NCBI GenBank assembly: GCA_026686845.1
Contig: JAIVEN010000024.1
Span: 11,271,501 to 11,335,500 of the forward strand
Origin: Adenanthera pavonina
Taxonomy: Eukaryota; Streptophyta; Magnoliopsida; Fabales; Fabaceae
Length of the DNA: 64,000 bases
Direction: 5' to 3'
Under the pieces are notes generated by a model. That model searched no databases, had not been told where the DNA came from, and worked only from the letters and a program-made list of their open reading frames with translations. The position numbers and the translations under genes were made by a program. Shown in pieces: positions 1 to 10,371 of this stretch (its first letter is position 1; the number at the start of each line of letters is the position of its first letter).

Positions 1-985
1 TGACATCGACATTTTTTTTAATAATACAAACAACCATTTGAACTAATTGTCCTAACATTTTAAATCTATTTAATGTCTTTATTTTACCCCTCTCGATCTC
101 TCTCATAAAACAGATTTCTCTCTTATTTTAAAATATTTCATGAAGACTAAGGAATGTTCACATTATCTTCAAAGTTACACCACTAACGCCACTTAAGGCT
201 AGATAAAATGGTAAAAGTTGAATGAATTATAGGTGAAGATCAAGGATTTAAATCCTTCTAATATAATAAAAATAAAAAAGCTCTATGTTTGAAGCATAAT
301 CTTGCAATAAAAAAATGTTTATTCTAGTCTTGAACACATATTCCTCTTAAAAAAATTCTCCTTGGTAATTTTTTATATTTTTATCAATGTTAAGTCTATC
401 ATCCATGAACATATATAGCAATATGGAAAGCATTTGATATTGTAATCTTTACTTTAGAGTTGAAAGTGGACATTTAAGATATTTAATTGTGTTGACTAGA
501 CTAAATATTTCATTATCCAAGATATTGGGACAATAAAAGAAATTATTCCCTTTTAGATACACCTGGTTAACAAAGAAGTACATCTTCAAAAAATAAGAGT
601 CAGCCTTATTAACTACTTTGATTGGTATTTAATTTTCACATCAAATTCATTGCTCAAACTAGGCAATTAATGTTCTTTTTTAATTCCTTTCAATTCTGTT
701 TTCCCCCACCAAATTTACCATAATTTGAAGCACCAAAGATAATGATATCTCTTATCTGATCCAGGGAATGCAATAATTTCAATCTTCAAGATAGGTGTGC
801 TTTAAGCAATATTCAAATCAATGCACATGGAAGATTACAACTCAATCTCACTGTAACGAACACTTTCCCAGGAAACAAACAAACAAAATGCTCAAAAAAG
901 CAACTCTGAGTTGAGTTGGTGCATCAGCTAGTCCCTCTTTATTCCAATTCACATTCTTCCAAATCAAACAAAGACTTTTCTTCTC
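1..985. other. AT-rich upstream region of the germin-like gene
   Basis: No convincing gene is seen. Around 195-275 there is a weak tRNA-like layout: a GGCTAGATAAAATGG A-box-like stretch followed by a GGATTTAAATCC B-box-like stretch. This could be the relic of a SINE, but no target duplication was found. The last 250 bp are presumably the promoter of the germin-like gene. Confidence 0.3.
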
Positions 986-990
986 TATAA
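986..990 (+). promoter_or_regulatory. Probable TATA box of germin-like gene
   Basis: The sequence CTCTATAAGTAG surrounds TATAA at 986-990, 127 bp before the ATG at 1117. It is the best TATA-like motif in the upstream region, and it implies a 5' leader of roughly 95 nt. Assignment rests on motif and spacing only. Confidence 0.5.
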
Positions 991-1116
991 GTAGAGTGAT
1001 TCACCAATAATTGATGCACTAATTAACTTGTCATCTCAAATCCCAATCACCATTCTTGTTGTGAACCATAACATCCATTTCCTTTCGAGATCATCCTCAA
1101 AATTCTAAACACTAAA

Positions 1117-1743
1117 ATGAAGATTTCAGTTCTGTTGCTTGTGTTCTTGCTTCAATCCATCGTTGCTTCTGCTTCTGACCCTGATCCAGTCATGGATTTC
1201 TGCTTACCCGTGTCACCGTCCGATCCTTTCTCCTGCAAAAACGCATCCTTGGCGACAGTCCACGACTTCACATTTTCCGGGATAAAATTTCCCGGAAACT
1301 TCAAGAAATCTGGGTTTTCTGCCACGCCCGTCAACTCCAAACTCTTCCCGGGTCTCAACACTCTCGGAATGTCCTTCGTGCGAGCCGATTTCGATGTCGG
1401 CGGCGTCAATGTTCCTCACTTCCATCCTAGGGCGACGGAATTCGCGTACGTGCTGGAAGGTAAAGTCTATTCTGGATTCGTCGATACGAACAATAAGATT
1501 TTCGCGAAAGTAATTGAGAAAGGGGAGGTCATGGTGTTCCCGAGGGGTCTGGTTCATTTCCAGATGAACGTCGGGGATTCGCCGGCGACTCTTCTCGGCA
1601 GCTTCGATAGCCAGAATCCTGGGTTGCAGAAGATCCCTAATGCAGTTTTTGGATCTGGGATCAAGGAGGAGCTTCTGGAGAAGGCTTTTGGGTTGAGCCC
1701 CAGTGAGCTTTCCAAACTGAGGAAAAGGTTTTCCTCCAGCTAA
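1117..1743 (+). CDS. Germin-like protein (secreted cupin)
   Basis: Intact single-exon ORF of 208 aa, the usual length for germin-like proteins. An N-terminal hydrophobic signal peptide (about residues 1-19, ending near ASA) predicts secretion to the apoplast or wall. The conserved N-terminal cysteine pair (C29, C40) and an NAS glycosylation site (N42) follow. The single cupin domain carries all four metal ligands: H101, H103 and E108 in HFHPRATE, and H147 in GLVHFQM. Germins form Mn-binding hexamers. Some members have oxalate oxidase or superoxide dismutase activity, but many have no proven activity, so enzyme function is not assigned. The start is chosen as the first ATG downstream of a TATA box and it gives a clean signal peptide. 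No intron or damage is visible. The subfamily is not assigned. Confidence 0.95.
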   Translation: MKISVLLLVFLLQSIVASASDPDPVMDFCLPVSPSDPFSCKNASLATVHDFTFSGIKFPGNFKKSGFSATPVNSKLFPGLNTLGMSFVRADFDVGGVNVPHFHPRATEFAYVLEGKVYSGFVDTNNKIFAKVIEKGEVMVFPRGLVHFQMNVGDSPATLLGSFDSQNPGLQKIPNAVFGSGIKEELLEKAFGLSPSELSKLRKRFSSS

Positions 1744-4700
1744 TCTGCAAAATCATGCACCAATACTTCATACAAACACTCCAATACAACAATATGCATT
1801 GAATTAAAAAATGATTGCAAAGTGCTGTGTGAATCTGACACTGTAAGTTTCAATTATTTTAAGGATTGTTGCTTCTTATAGATATTCTAGAGATATTGAT
1901 CTGTTCATTTTTAGATGGAAGCCAAATAGGGGGAAGAGGAAAAAGTTGCTTTAGGATTGATTATCTGAATCTTATAAGGTAGAAAATTTGTTTTCATGGC
2001 AGTTGCAGATGATGATTAGTTGAAAATGAGATCACCAGTGGAAGTGTATTTGATTGTTTGTGTGCCATTCAAATAATTTGATCTTGCCGCATTGTCAAGT
2101 TACCATAACTATCTTCCACTTCCAAACTTCCAAACTTGCCATACCTTTTGTGTCGGGAGGAACATGATCATTCGCCTTCCCTTAAGACTTTATGCTGCGT
2201 TCTGATATATGGAAATTGAATTTGATCAAAAGAGAAAATGTGAGAGAAAAAATAAAAGCTTTGTCTGGGAGATGGTAAAATAACTTTATTGGAAAAAAAT
2301 TTACCATATTTATGAGAAAAAGTTTTTTGGTTCCCATTTCCTTTCCCATTTCATCTTCTACTAAACAAATCTCACAGTATAAGAGAGACGAAGAGGGATG
2401 AAAAGAAACTTTCATGAACCATAAATCCTATTGAAAAAGTAGTTGGCACCCCATGCAATGAGCTCGATGAGCAAATCACACTACTTATGAATAATGTAAT
2501 AATAAATTAAAAACTTTACTTAAATTGTATATGAGATACTGGTTTTTTTTTTTTTGCAGGGAGATATTTGTTAGTTAGGAGATGGTTGTAGGTTATTCTT
2601 AATTTTTAAGTTTTGTAGTGAATGAGCTCTGCCTATGCCTGTGTTATTAATTTAGTCTCACATGATCTATCCTTCTATATCCAAAATTCTTATTTCGATA
2701 AGGTAAAGAACTAAAAAGGTGGGCCTTATGCATTATAGAATAGATGATAAACCACATTATTAACCGTAAATAAATAGTGTGACTTCTTATAAATTGTATA
2801 TATTGATTTAAATATGATGTTTTTACCAATGATCTGAGAACTAGAATGGATCGGTATCTATTCTGGTCCAGGATAAGGAGAAAATCAGACTAATACAATT
2901 ATATTTTAAAATTATAAATATAAATGATATATATTATCATTATAATTATTTTTTTTTGGGGGGGAGGATAAGGTGGGAGGCCTGTCTTATGTTAAAAAAA
3001 AATTATCTTGGTATGATACAAATTGAGACGTGTGGGGTATATTTTCTATCTCAGTGATATTAACACTAAGAAACAAAATTTGTAGCATATTGAAAAATAA
3101 TGTTTAACTTATAATATTTTGGTACTTTCATTTTATATTTATAGTATGCAGGTCAAAAAACCTTCAAAAAATAAGAGTGAAAATCACAGCTTATCACTTA
3201 TGAACATGTGTTCAAGCAATGTAACTCAATTGACAAAAGTTATCATACTCCAATTTGTAAGCATGAATATTTATATATTATGACTAGGTTGAGGCATCAA
3301 ATTATTTGGTTGTGTGATTCGATTAAAAAAATTTAATTTTAAAAGAATTAAAAGATACTCTCAATAAATAAAAATAATTTAAAATTAGAGTGATATTAAG
3401 ATTTTTTTTATACTGATATTAAGATTTATCTTAGAGGAATAAATAAAAAGTTCAATATTTATTGTTAAAATGATGCTAATTTTTTTTTGTATCCTCTTTT
3501 TTCATTTTTTAATGTGTTTTATGTGAGAACAGTTTTTTAATTTATGTGATGGTGATGTGTATTTATAATTTTATTTCAAATTTGATCTTTTCAATATAAC
3601 TTTAATATAGATACCTATAGCATTATGTATTTAGATGAAAACCATAGAGTAAGTTATTTGTAACTACATATGATTATGAATTTAAATAAAAACTCAATTA
3701 TTTTGTAGTTGTACTTTTCATATAGCATTTTCTTTAAAAAGATGTTACTTTGTTTAGAATTAATTTTTTCTTTTTCTTGACTTAATTTTTTTTATATTTT
3801 AAAGTATATCTTATTTAAAATATATTAATTTATTTACAACCGATTTGACCTTAATTCAACTCTGATTCAATGGAGCTTCAACCAGTATCTCATCTAGTCC
3901 AATAAGGGATCCAATTTTTTTAATATTAGCTATTACTATTATTATTGTGAATGTGCTTTTATTGAGCAACATCATTTCAAAGGAGTTGTAACTGCTCCAA
4001 AAGCTCCTGTGGTGTGAATGATGGTATTGTATTTGTTGGGCATGTGGTTGTTGCACTCATTTGACCAACATTATAGTCTCCCAGGGCCATGCGCATCTTG
4101 GTGCCATTTCTTCGCTTGGAGAGCCAAGCTGCTAGCCGTGATCTTAGGTGTCATCAACTTCAAAAAGTAATTTACTCTTTTCTTTTATTTATTTATTTTT
4201 TACCAAATAAATACGCATTTTCAACTCTTCTCCTATCTCCTTTTCCTTTCTGTTTGACTGAAAAAAAATGATGACTACAAACTTTATGAGAGTCTATAGC
4301 TAATTTTAAATTTATGAAAGAAAATTAGAATGTTGATAAATCGTTCTAACTACATTACTAGCAAAAATTAAATGTATAAGATATTTTAGCAGGCACTTAT
4401 CAACATTATTAATTAAATTAATTCTTATTAACAAAATCTAGTTTTAAAATAATGCTAACTAGATTGATTTTGAATTTATATTCTGTATATTGTCTAAGAA
4501 TGAGATAATAAATGTTTGTAAATAAAATTCACTTTTCTATTCACTTTTCTTTCTCTTTATATCTCGCTTACTTTAAAAATATTCCACCAACTTCTAACTT
4601 ATGTTAAACAAATTCATTACTCTGCTTGCATCAAATGTAACCTTTGCTTCAAAATGACAGAAGAAGATACTTTGGCAGTACGAGGGGAAAAATACTATAG

Positions 4701-5011
4701 CAGTTTGTGAAAATTAAAATGACAAATCCAAGCATAGTGTTATCTATATGATAACATCTACATATAATATAAAAACTTTAAAATACCACACTTTTCATAA
4801 GTTATGAATAGTACATCTCTTTTTGAATACTCTATGCAGCCAACCAACGAGACCACACTAGTTAATTAAAAATAGAAAACCCAATCAGCCATTTACTTGC
4901 AAGAGTATCCAACCTTGACAGCTCTAGACAACAAAGATAAAGTAACCCCTGATCAACAGTAGTTGAACTATACTGTTTACAATTGAAAACCACAGAAACT
5001 TTCCATTACAG
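1744..5011. other. Intergenic region between germin-like and TBL genes
   Basis: AT-rich DNA holding the convergent 3' ends of the germin-like gene (+) and the TBL gene (-). No supported gene was found. A GC-richer patch at about 4030-4150 reads as short open stretches on the minus strand, but no family is recognised. It may be a decayed gene fragment. A G-run after a T-run at 2948-2968 and A/T tracts are the only other local features. Confidence 0.4.
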
Positions 5012-5441
5012 TCAAAGCAATTCACTCAACATCTCATTCCAGATATCAGGTACCCCAGGGAGGCACCAATGGCTGCAATCAGAGGAAATTCCTACTCCTA
5101 GTTTCTGCTTCTCTTCTTGGGTTATCAACTTTCTGTAGATAGAAGGATGCCCATCTTGGCGGAAAGCCGTCATTGTTGTGATGTCCTGAAGATATACCGG
5201 AAAGCTCATCCTCTTCAACACTCCTTGCAGAACTACAAGAGGTTCAGGAACATGCTGGCGACTGAAAAATGGGAGAGGCTGCTTCTGGTTGTAGCATTTC
5301 CAACCATTTTGCCTGCATATGAAAAATTCATGAACCAGAAGAGCAGAGCAGAATAAAAATGGAGTCATTTTGTACGTCTCAAACTCACATCAAAGACTAT
5401 ATGATACTTCAAATTGCATTTGGACAGTGTCATGGTATTTA

Positions 5442-5476
<35 letters not shown>

Positions 5477-7159
5477 CAGTTAAAACAAAATAAAAGAGAA
5501 ATTAAGTGTAAAGAAGAATTGTCGACATCACAAACTGTCATACTCTTGTGTAACTTCTTTTCCATGCATAATTAATGCATGATATAATTGATCCAAATTG
5601 TATTGTATTGTATTCATGTAGTATCTGTACCTGTTATGCCTTGGTGACATGCTTCGGAAAATGACTCGGGTTTGACGAGGGTCAAGATTTAAATCCACCC
5701 ATTTTGCCCACGTACTGAGTCCTTTCTGATAAGCAACCATGGGGTTCATGTTTCTAATCAAACTGTTTCCTTCCATATAATAATCCCACCTGATGTTAAA
5801 GACCCGATTATCAGGATGTTGAATTTGGCAAATTCGCAACCATTGATGTGAAAGGAGTTAAAAGATCAATGTTTATTGATAATTGATGCTCAACTTGAAG
5901 GAAAGAAAACATATGATACAGAATTCAATGAGAAGATTGGAGAATAAGAAAGCATTCTTACGAGCTGGTTTCATCAGAGTGAGTCCACCAATGAGCTGAA
6001 TCAAACACAAGAACATCAGCTCCTCTCCAATACCTAGCATTCTCTTCAATCAAATCCAAATGCAAAATTCTCTTATTTCCGGGCCCTCGTTTGAGTTCCA
6101 CCAACAAGGGGGCCCAGAAGAACTCAATTGAAGTCTCAAAATCCTGTAAGTGAGAAATTATAGGGTCAAGAACTTCTAGTTCTATAGAAGGAAAAGAGAA
6201 TATGTTTGATGGATATCTTACCATGGCATGGAAGGCCATTGAAGGACCATTATAGGTTACCCTCTTCCTAGCAGTTGGAATAACTCCTTGCACTAAGCAA
6301 ACAAGAGATTCCCATTGGTTTCTCATGATAGAATCACCCACCAGCATTATTCTCTTCCTTCTCATTTTAGCAAGAAACCTCAATGCATCAAATCTGTGTT
6401 ACCAAGTAGCCACATTTGTAAGTTAGACATTGTTCATGTCCAAGTGTGAAACTGATTTACAACCTGATATTTATTCAAGAATCCCATTTTTCTGTCAAAA
6501 GCTTTGGACACAGATAATTAGAGAAAAAAATTGAGAATTACGTGGTCTGATCTCCAACGTCTATAAAATAAAAAGAGAATTGCTACAGATTTCTCTGCCT
6601 CTCCATATTGTCAACTCTTGATCAATGTCCAGAAACAATAGTAATAACTTATTATCATAGTCTATAAACACATAATAAGTGATTTCGGACTCCCTTAACT
6701 ACTGTAGTCAGTTTTTTTTTCTATTTTTTTTATAGACAAAAGTTGAGGTGAATGAGGTCCAAGTGCTTAAAGAGTGTTCATTGAAGCATCTAAGGAAGTA
6801 GTTATGGCGAAGTGAACAGAACGATACCTTGGAATAGAACAACCGTACGGCTTCCACTTCCACTTCTCATAATTGGAATCAGGACGTCCATTCTTCTGAC
6901 AAGTAACGGCAGTGCTGAGATAGGGACAGCTTGAATCGTAGAGAGGATAAGAGTGATCGTAAACCCATTTGCCCACCGAGAAGTCACATTTCTTCTTCCA
7001 CAAATCTCCACGGGTCTGGACAATGTTGATGTCGTCGGCTTCCACGGTGAGCCCAGGCTCGTGATCTTCTGGGTTGAGCAGCAGTAATGCGGAGTGGAAG
7101 CAGCTCAGAAGGATGATGCTGAAGAAGAGAAAGGAGGAGTGAAGCCATGGTTCCACCAT
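5012..7159 (-). CDS. Trichome birefringence-like (TBL/PMR5 family) wall polysaccharide O-acetyltransferase
   Basis: Five exons on the minus strand, all with GT-AG junctions that keep the frame: 7159-6828, 6393-6222, 6143-5962, 5789-5631 and 5312-5012 (stop). They give 381 aa. Order of domains: a hydrophobic signal anchor near residues 8-29; the PMR5 N-terminal domain starting at KKCDFSVGKWVYD and ending in the CSIPRFDA block; then the esterase-like domain. The GDS motif (LVGDSIMRN, S132) and the C-terminal DxxH motif (DCSHWCLPG, D360 and H363) are present, so the catalytic triad is complete. The family acetylates xylan, mannan or pectin in the Golgi; the substrate is not predictable here. The start at 7159 is preferred because it places the anchor at the N-terminus, although the frame stays open to an ATG at 7330. 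The sequence looks like the PMR5/TBL36-45 side of the family, by eye only. Confidence 0.9.
5445..5473. repeat. (AC)n microsatellite in TBL intron 4
   Basis: Uninterrupted AC dinucleotide run of 29 bp inside the intron between exons 4 and 5 of the TBL gene. Confidence 0.95.
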
Positions 7160-7378
7160 GGAAGCACAATTAGAAAGCAGAGAGTGTGAAGGGTTCCAAT
7201 GGAAAGAAAGGCTTTTGTAGCATATTATGGAATTGAAGGGCCTTTTGTTGTGAAGAAGAAAAAGTGCTTCATCAAGCCATGACTCACGGCTGTGGACCAT
7301 GGTACTCTTGGTGCTTTTTCTTCCTACCACTGTTCCAGACAGTGATCGATTTCCTCCACTTTAGAGAACTTCAGAGTG

Positions 7379-7391
7379 TATATATATTATA
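7379..7391 (-). promoter_or_regulatory. Possible TATA region of TBL gene
   Basis: On the minus strand the sequence CTCTATAATATATATAC lies about 225 bp before the chosen ATG at 7159. It borders a TA microsatellite, so its AT richness has low information content. Confidence 0.3.
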
Positions 7392-7396
7392 GAGAC

Positions 7397-7438
7397 ATAT
7401 ATATATATATATATATATATCTGTGTGTGTGTGTGTGT
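7397..7438. repeat. Compound (TA)n-(TG)n microsatellite
   Basis: About 24 bp of alternating AT followed by 17 bp of TG, located just upstream of the TBL gene. Confidence 0.95.
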
Positions 7439-7521
7439 AAAGGGGGAGACACATATTCCTTTTCTAATACATGGAATTGTAAGTACGTGTGAAGGATGCA
7501 AGCGAGCTAATTTCGTTTTGA

Positions 7522-7886
7522 GTGTGTTTGGTATGAAAGTATTGAGAGTTTTTAGGGGGAAAGGGAGGGATTGAAAGAGATTGGAGGGAATTAAATTTTT
7601 TTTTTATTTGGCTAAAAAATTAGAGGGTATTGGAAGGAATTTAATCATTTCCCCCACTCATTTATAAATCCCCTAAATTGGGGTTTGTTTGGAGAGGATA
7701 GAGTATTTATTACTCAATTTCCTCTAATCCTCTTTTAAACCAAATAAGACTTTATTAAAATCCTTTTAATCCCATTAAATAAGAAAATTTTAAAATTCTT
7801 CCAATCATTTACCCTTCACTCTCCTTCATTAAAAATCTCTCTATCACCTCTCCTCCAATCCCTTCAATTGAACTAAATAGATCTTT
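7522..7886. mobile_element. Foldback MITE-like element (GGGATTGGAGGG type), degenerate
   Basis: The left side reads TTTGGTATGAAAG, then purine-rich AGGGAGGGATTG. The right side is its rough inverse, CTCCTCCAATCCCTTCAATTG then AACTAAATA. The arms are imperfect and no clear target duplication was found. The same GGGATTGGAGGG/CCCTCCAATCCC theme recurs at 8025-8396 and 63378-63517, which suggests one repeat family. Confidence 0.45.
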
Positions 7887-8024
7887 AATGGTGAGCTCTT
7901 GGGATTTTGGGGTTTTGACTTTTGAGTTGGAATGAAAGTATTTAAAAAAAAAATTCTTTTACTATATTTGTGTTGGAATATAAGTAATATTTTGGTGAGA
8001 AATAATTGAGAAATGTATATTTAA

Positions 8025-8396
8025 GGGCCTGTTTGGTTCAACTGAAGGGAAGGGAATGGAGGGATTTTAATGGAGGGGATTGGAGGGGAGGGGATTGGAG
8101 AGATTTTAAAATTCTCTTATTTGGTGGAATTCGAGGGGAGGGGATTGGAGGGATTTTAATAAAACCTTATTTGGTTCAGGAAGGGATTGGAAGGGATTGA
8201 GTAATAAAACTCAATCCCCTCCAAAAAACCCCAAATTGGAGGGGAATGAAAAAAGGGTGGGGGAGGGGATTGAGGGGAATTAAATCCCCTCCAATCCCTT
8301 CCAAAAAACTGATCCAAACAAGGGGAGGGGATTTAGAGGGGATTAAATCCCCTCCCTTCCCTTCCCCTCCCCTTGAAAAAACCCCAACAATCCTCT
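8025..8396. mobile_element. Foldback MITE with GGGCCTGTTTGG end
   Basis: The left end TTAA|GGGCCTGTTTGGTT resembles Tourist-type (PIF/Harbinger) ends next to a TTA target. It is followed by G-rich repeats (GGAGGGGATTGG). The right half is the pyrimidine-rich inverse (CCCCTCCAATCCC, CCCTTCCCTTCCCC) ending near AACCCCAACAATCC. There is no coding capacity. The right terminus is decayed, so the end coordinate is approximate. Confidence 0.6.
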
Positions 8397-9179
8397 TGCG
8401 TTAGTTTAGCTCTATAATTCCGAAATTTGTTATAATTATTAAAAGAAATAATGATGGCCTCCACAAAGTTGAAGATTATCTGTCCTTAAGTTAAAGCATC
8501 ATTCTCGTTAATCCCCTAAAATTAGATCCTATTAGAGTTAACTATGTAGGTTCTCCTCCATGATCGCCGGTTCCTTTTTAAAGGATAACATTATTGTTTC
8601 ACTTTGATCCACATAAACAACTTGGCATCATTACATTGACCCCATGTCCAAATCAATAAATCAATACATAGTAACAATAAATCACTCGAGCATTATGCTA
8701 TTATGGGTTTTATTCTTGATTGTGAGTATGGAAAAAGCTTTGTTAGCAAAAATAAAACTCATTTTGATGATTTCTACATCTTGAATGGAATAGTTTTTAA
8801 CTGTTAATTAAAAGATACCCCTGGTGCTCACAAAAAAAAAGTACTTGAACATTTTTAATTAAGATATTAACTTTCCCCATGTTTAATTAAATTCATTCGA
8901 GGAGATAATAGATCCTTTTTTCTTTTGGTGAGTAAGAAAGATAGGTACGGAAGGCATCCCAATAGCTATTATGCAAGGCACCGTTGTTTGGAGCTGAAAA
9001 TTCACTTAAAGAGGGTAAGTCATCCCATAGGACTCATATAACTACCTTAAAAAATTGAACCAATCTAATACCACTTAAAGACTCGTTGACATTGTCTTGG
9101 GCAGTCACAAATCCAAAACCCTAGATAAGCGAGGGCATGGTTTGAATTTAGGCAAAGTGGGTTCAAAATCTTAGACATG
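8397..9179. other. Intergenic; 3' part of a SINE-like repeat at about 8690-8841
   Basis: No gene seen. The stretch ending in CTGGTGCTCACAAAAAAAAA (about 8820-8840) matches the 3' end of the SINE at 44661-44864 (CTTGGTGTTCACAAAAAAAA), and both have an upstream AACTCA(C/T)TTT block. A clear tRNA-like 5' part is not visible here, so the copy is probably truncated or very old. Confidence 0.35.
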
Positions 9180-9597
9180 GTGTAGGCAAAATGATGTGAA
9201 CTTGAAAGGCTCAATTAACACATTATATGATCCAACTCATATGTTGGATCTTAATTTGGGAAGTCCATTATTAAGAGAACCATTCAGCATATTAGAAGTT
9301 TTTTTTTAGGCATATTTTATTACACTGAAGATCCAAGGTACTAATATACACATGGATGAGTCAAACAATCGAGCCTAAATACATGCTGCAATGGACCATG
9401 CAAAATTATTGATGTCCTCATATATCCCAAAGAAGATCATAATGTTTTTGAAGCCCAAATGGAGAGAGAAACTTAACTCCCAAGTTTTACTTATGCTAAT
9501 TTATGATTATCTTTTTGTTTTAATTTATTTTGATTTGATTTAAATTATATTAGGATATTTAGTGACTTTCAACTTATATTCCATGAGGCCAAATTTT
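9180..9597 (+). repeat. Left arm of a large inverted repeat
   Basis: This segment is the reverse complement of 32050-32480 at roughly 80 percent identity by eye. Shared landmarks include CAATTAACACATTATAT, AGCATATTAGAAGTT, GAGTCAAACAATCGAG, AAGATCATAATGTTTTTGAA and TTTGATTTAAATTATAT. The two arms enclose the complete Copia-based nest. Confidence 0.75.
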
Positions 9598-9649
9598 AGA
9601 TTTAAATTAGTTTAGTTTAAATTTTATTTAGTAGTATTAGGATTAAAAT

Positions 9650-9960
9650 TGCTATAAAAATAAAGAAAAGCAAGAAAGATGAACAAGAGAATAGAGACGA
9701 ATAAGAAAAGAAATATGGAGAAGACAAAGTAAAGAGTTTTTTCACATTTCTTCAAGTATGTAAACACAAAGTACATGCCTTCTATTTATAGGCCTCAAAC
9801 CATTAAAGGCTCACATAAGGGTTAGAAAAACATAAATCAAAATATAATGGCATAATATAACACATTTGTAGGTTATAATGTATTAACCATGAAAAACCCC
9901 CTAAAATTTACAATAGTTGGGGAGGTTATGGACATGCACATAATTATTATAATATTTACA
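9650..9960 (-). repeat. Copia 3' LTR
   Basis: Starts TGCTATAAAAATAAAG and ends AATATTTACA on the plus strand, matching 31151-31531 along its length. It is about 70 bp shorter because an internal block present in the 5' LTR is missing. On the minus strand it is directly preceded by a polypurine tract (TAAGGGGGAGTAT, plus 9961-9973). Confidence 0.88.
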
Positions 9961-9994
9961 ATACTCCCCCTTAGATGACCATAACAAAATTGTG

Positions 9995-10152
9995 TTTCGT
10001 TAAAACCTTACTAGGAAAAATTGAGTGGGATAAAAACCTAGTGAAGAAAAAAGAGTACACAATATTAAAGCCGCCTCATTAAAAACCTTACCAAGAAAAA
10101 CCCCGGTGAGACAAAAACTTGGAAAGGAAAAAAGAGTACAACGTAGTATTTA
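9995..10152 (-). repeat. Tandem duplication in the Copia 3' untranslated region
   Basis: Two imperfect copies of about 75-80 bp, each running from GTTAAAA/ATTAAAAACCTTAC through GAAAAAA...GGTGAGACAAAAAC to AAAAAAGAGTACA. They lie between the RNase H remnant and the polypurine tract. This position is typical of a non-coding repeat, and no ORF is involved. Confidence 0.7.
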
Positions 10153-10371
10153 CTCCCTCTGATGTTAACATCACTTTATACCTCCGAGTCAACACATCCT
10201 AATTCCATGTACCAACTTTTCAAATGTTGTAGTTGGTAGTGTCTTTGTAAACAAATCTGCAAGATTATCATATGAACGAATTTGTAGAATATCTATGTCA
10301 CCACTCTTTAGAAGATCAGGAATGAAAAAGAATTTTGGTGAAATATGATTCATTCTATCTCCTTTTATATA

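Noticed and set aside
3856..4056. 66-aa His/Gln-containing minus-strand ORF as a small gene
   Set aside because: No start context, homologue or neighbour supports it, and the AT-rich half is low complexity. Left as a possible relic in the intergenic note.
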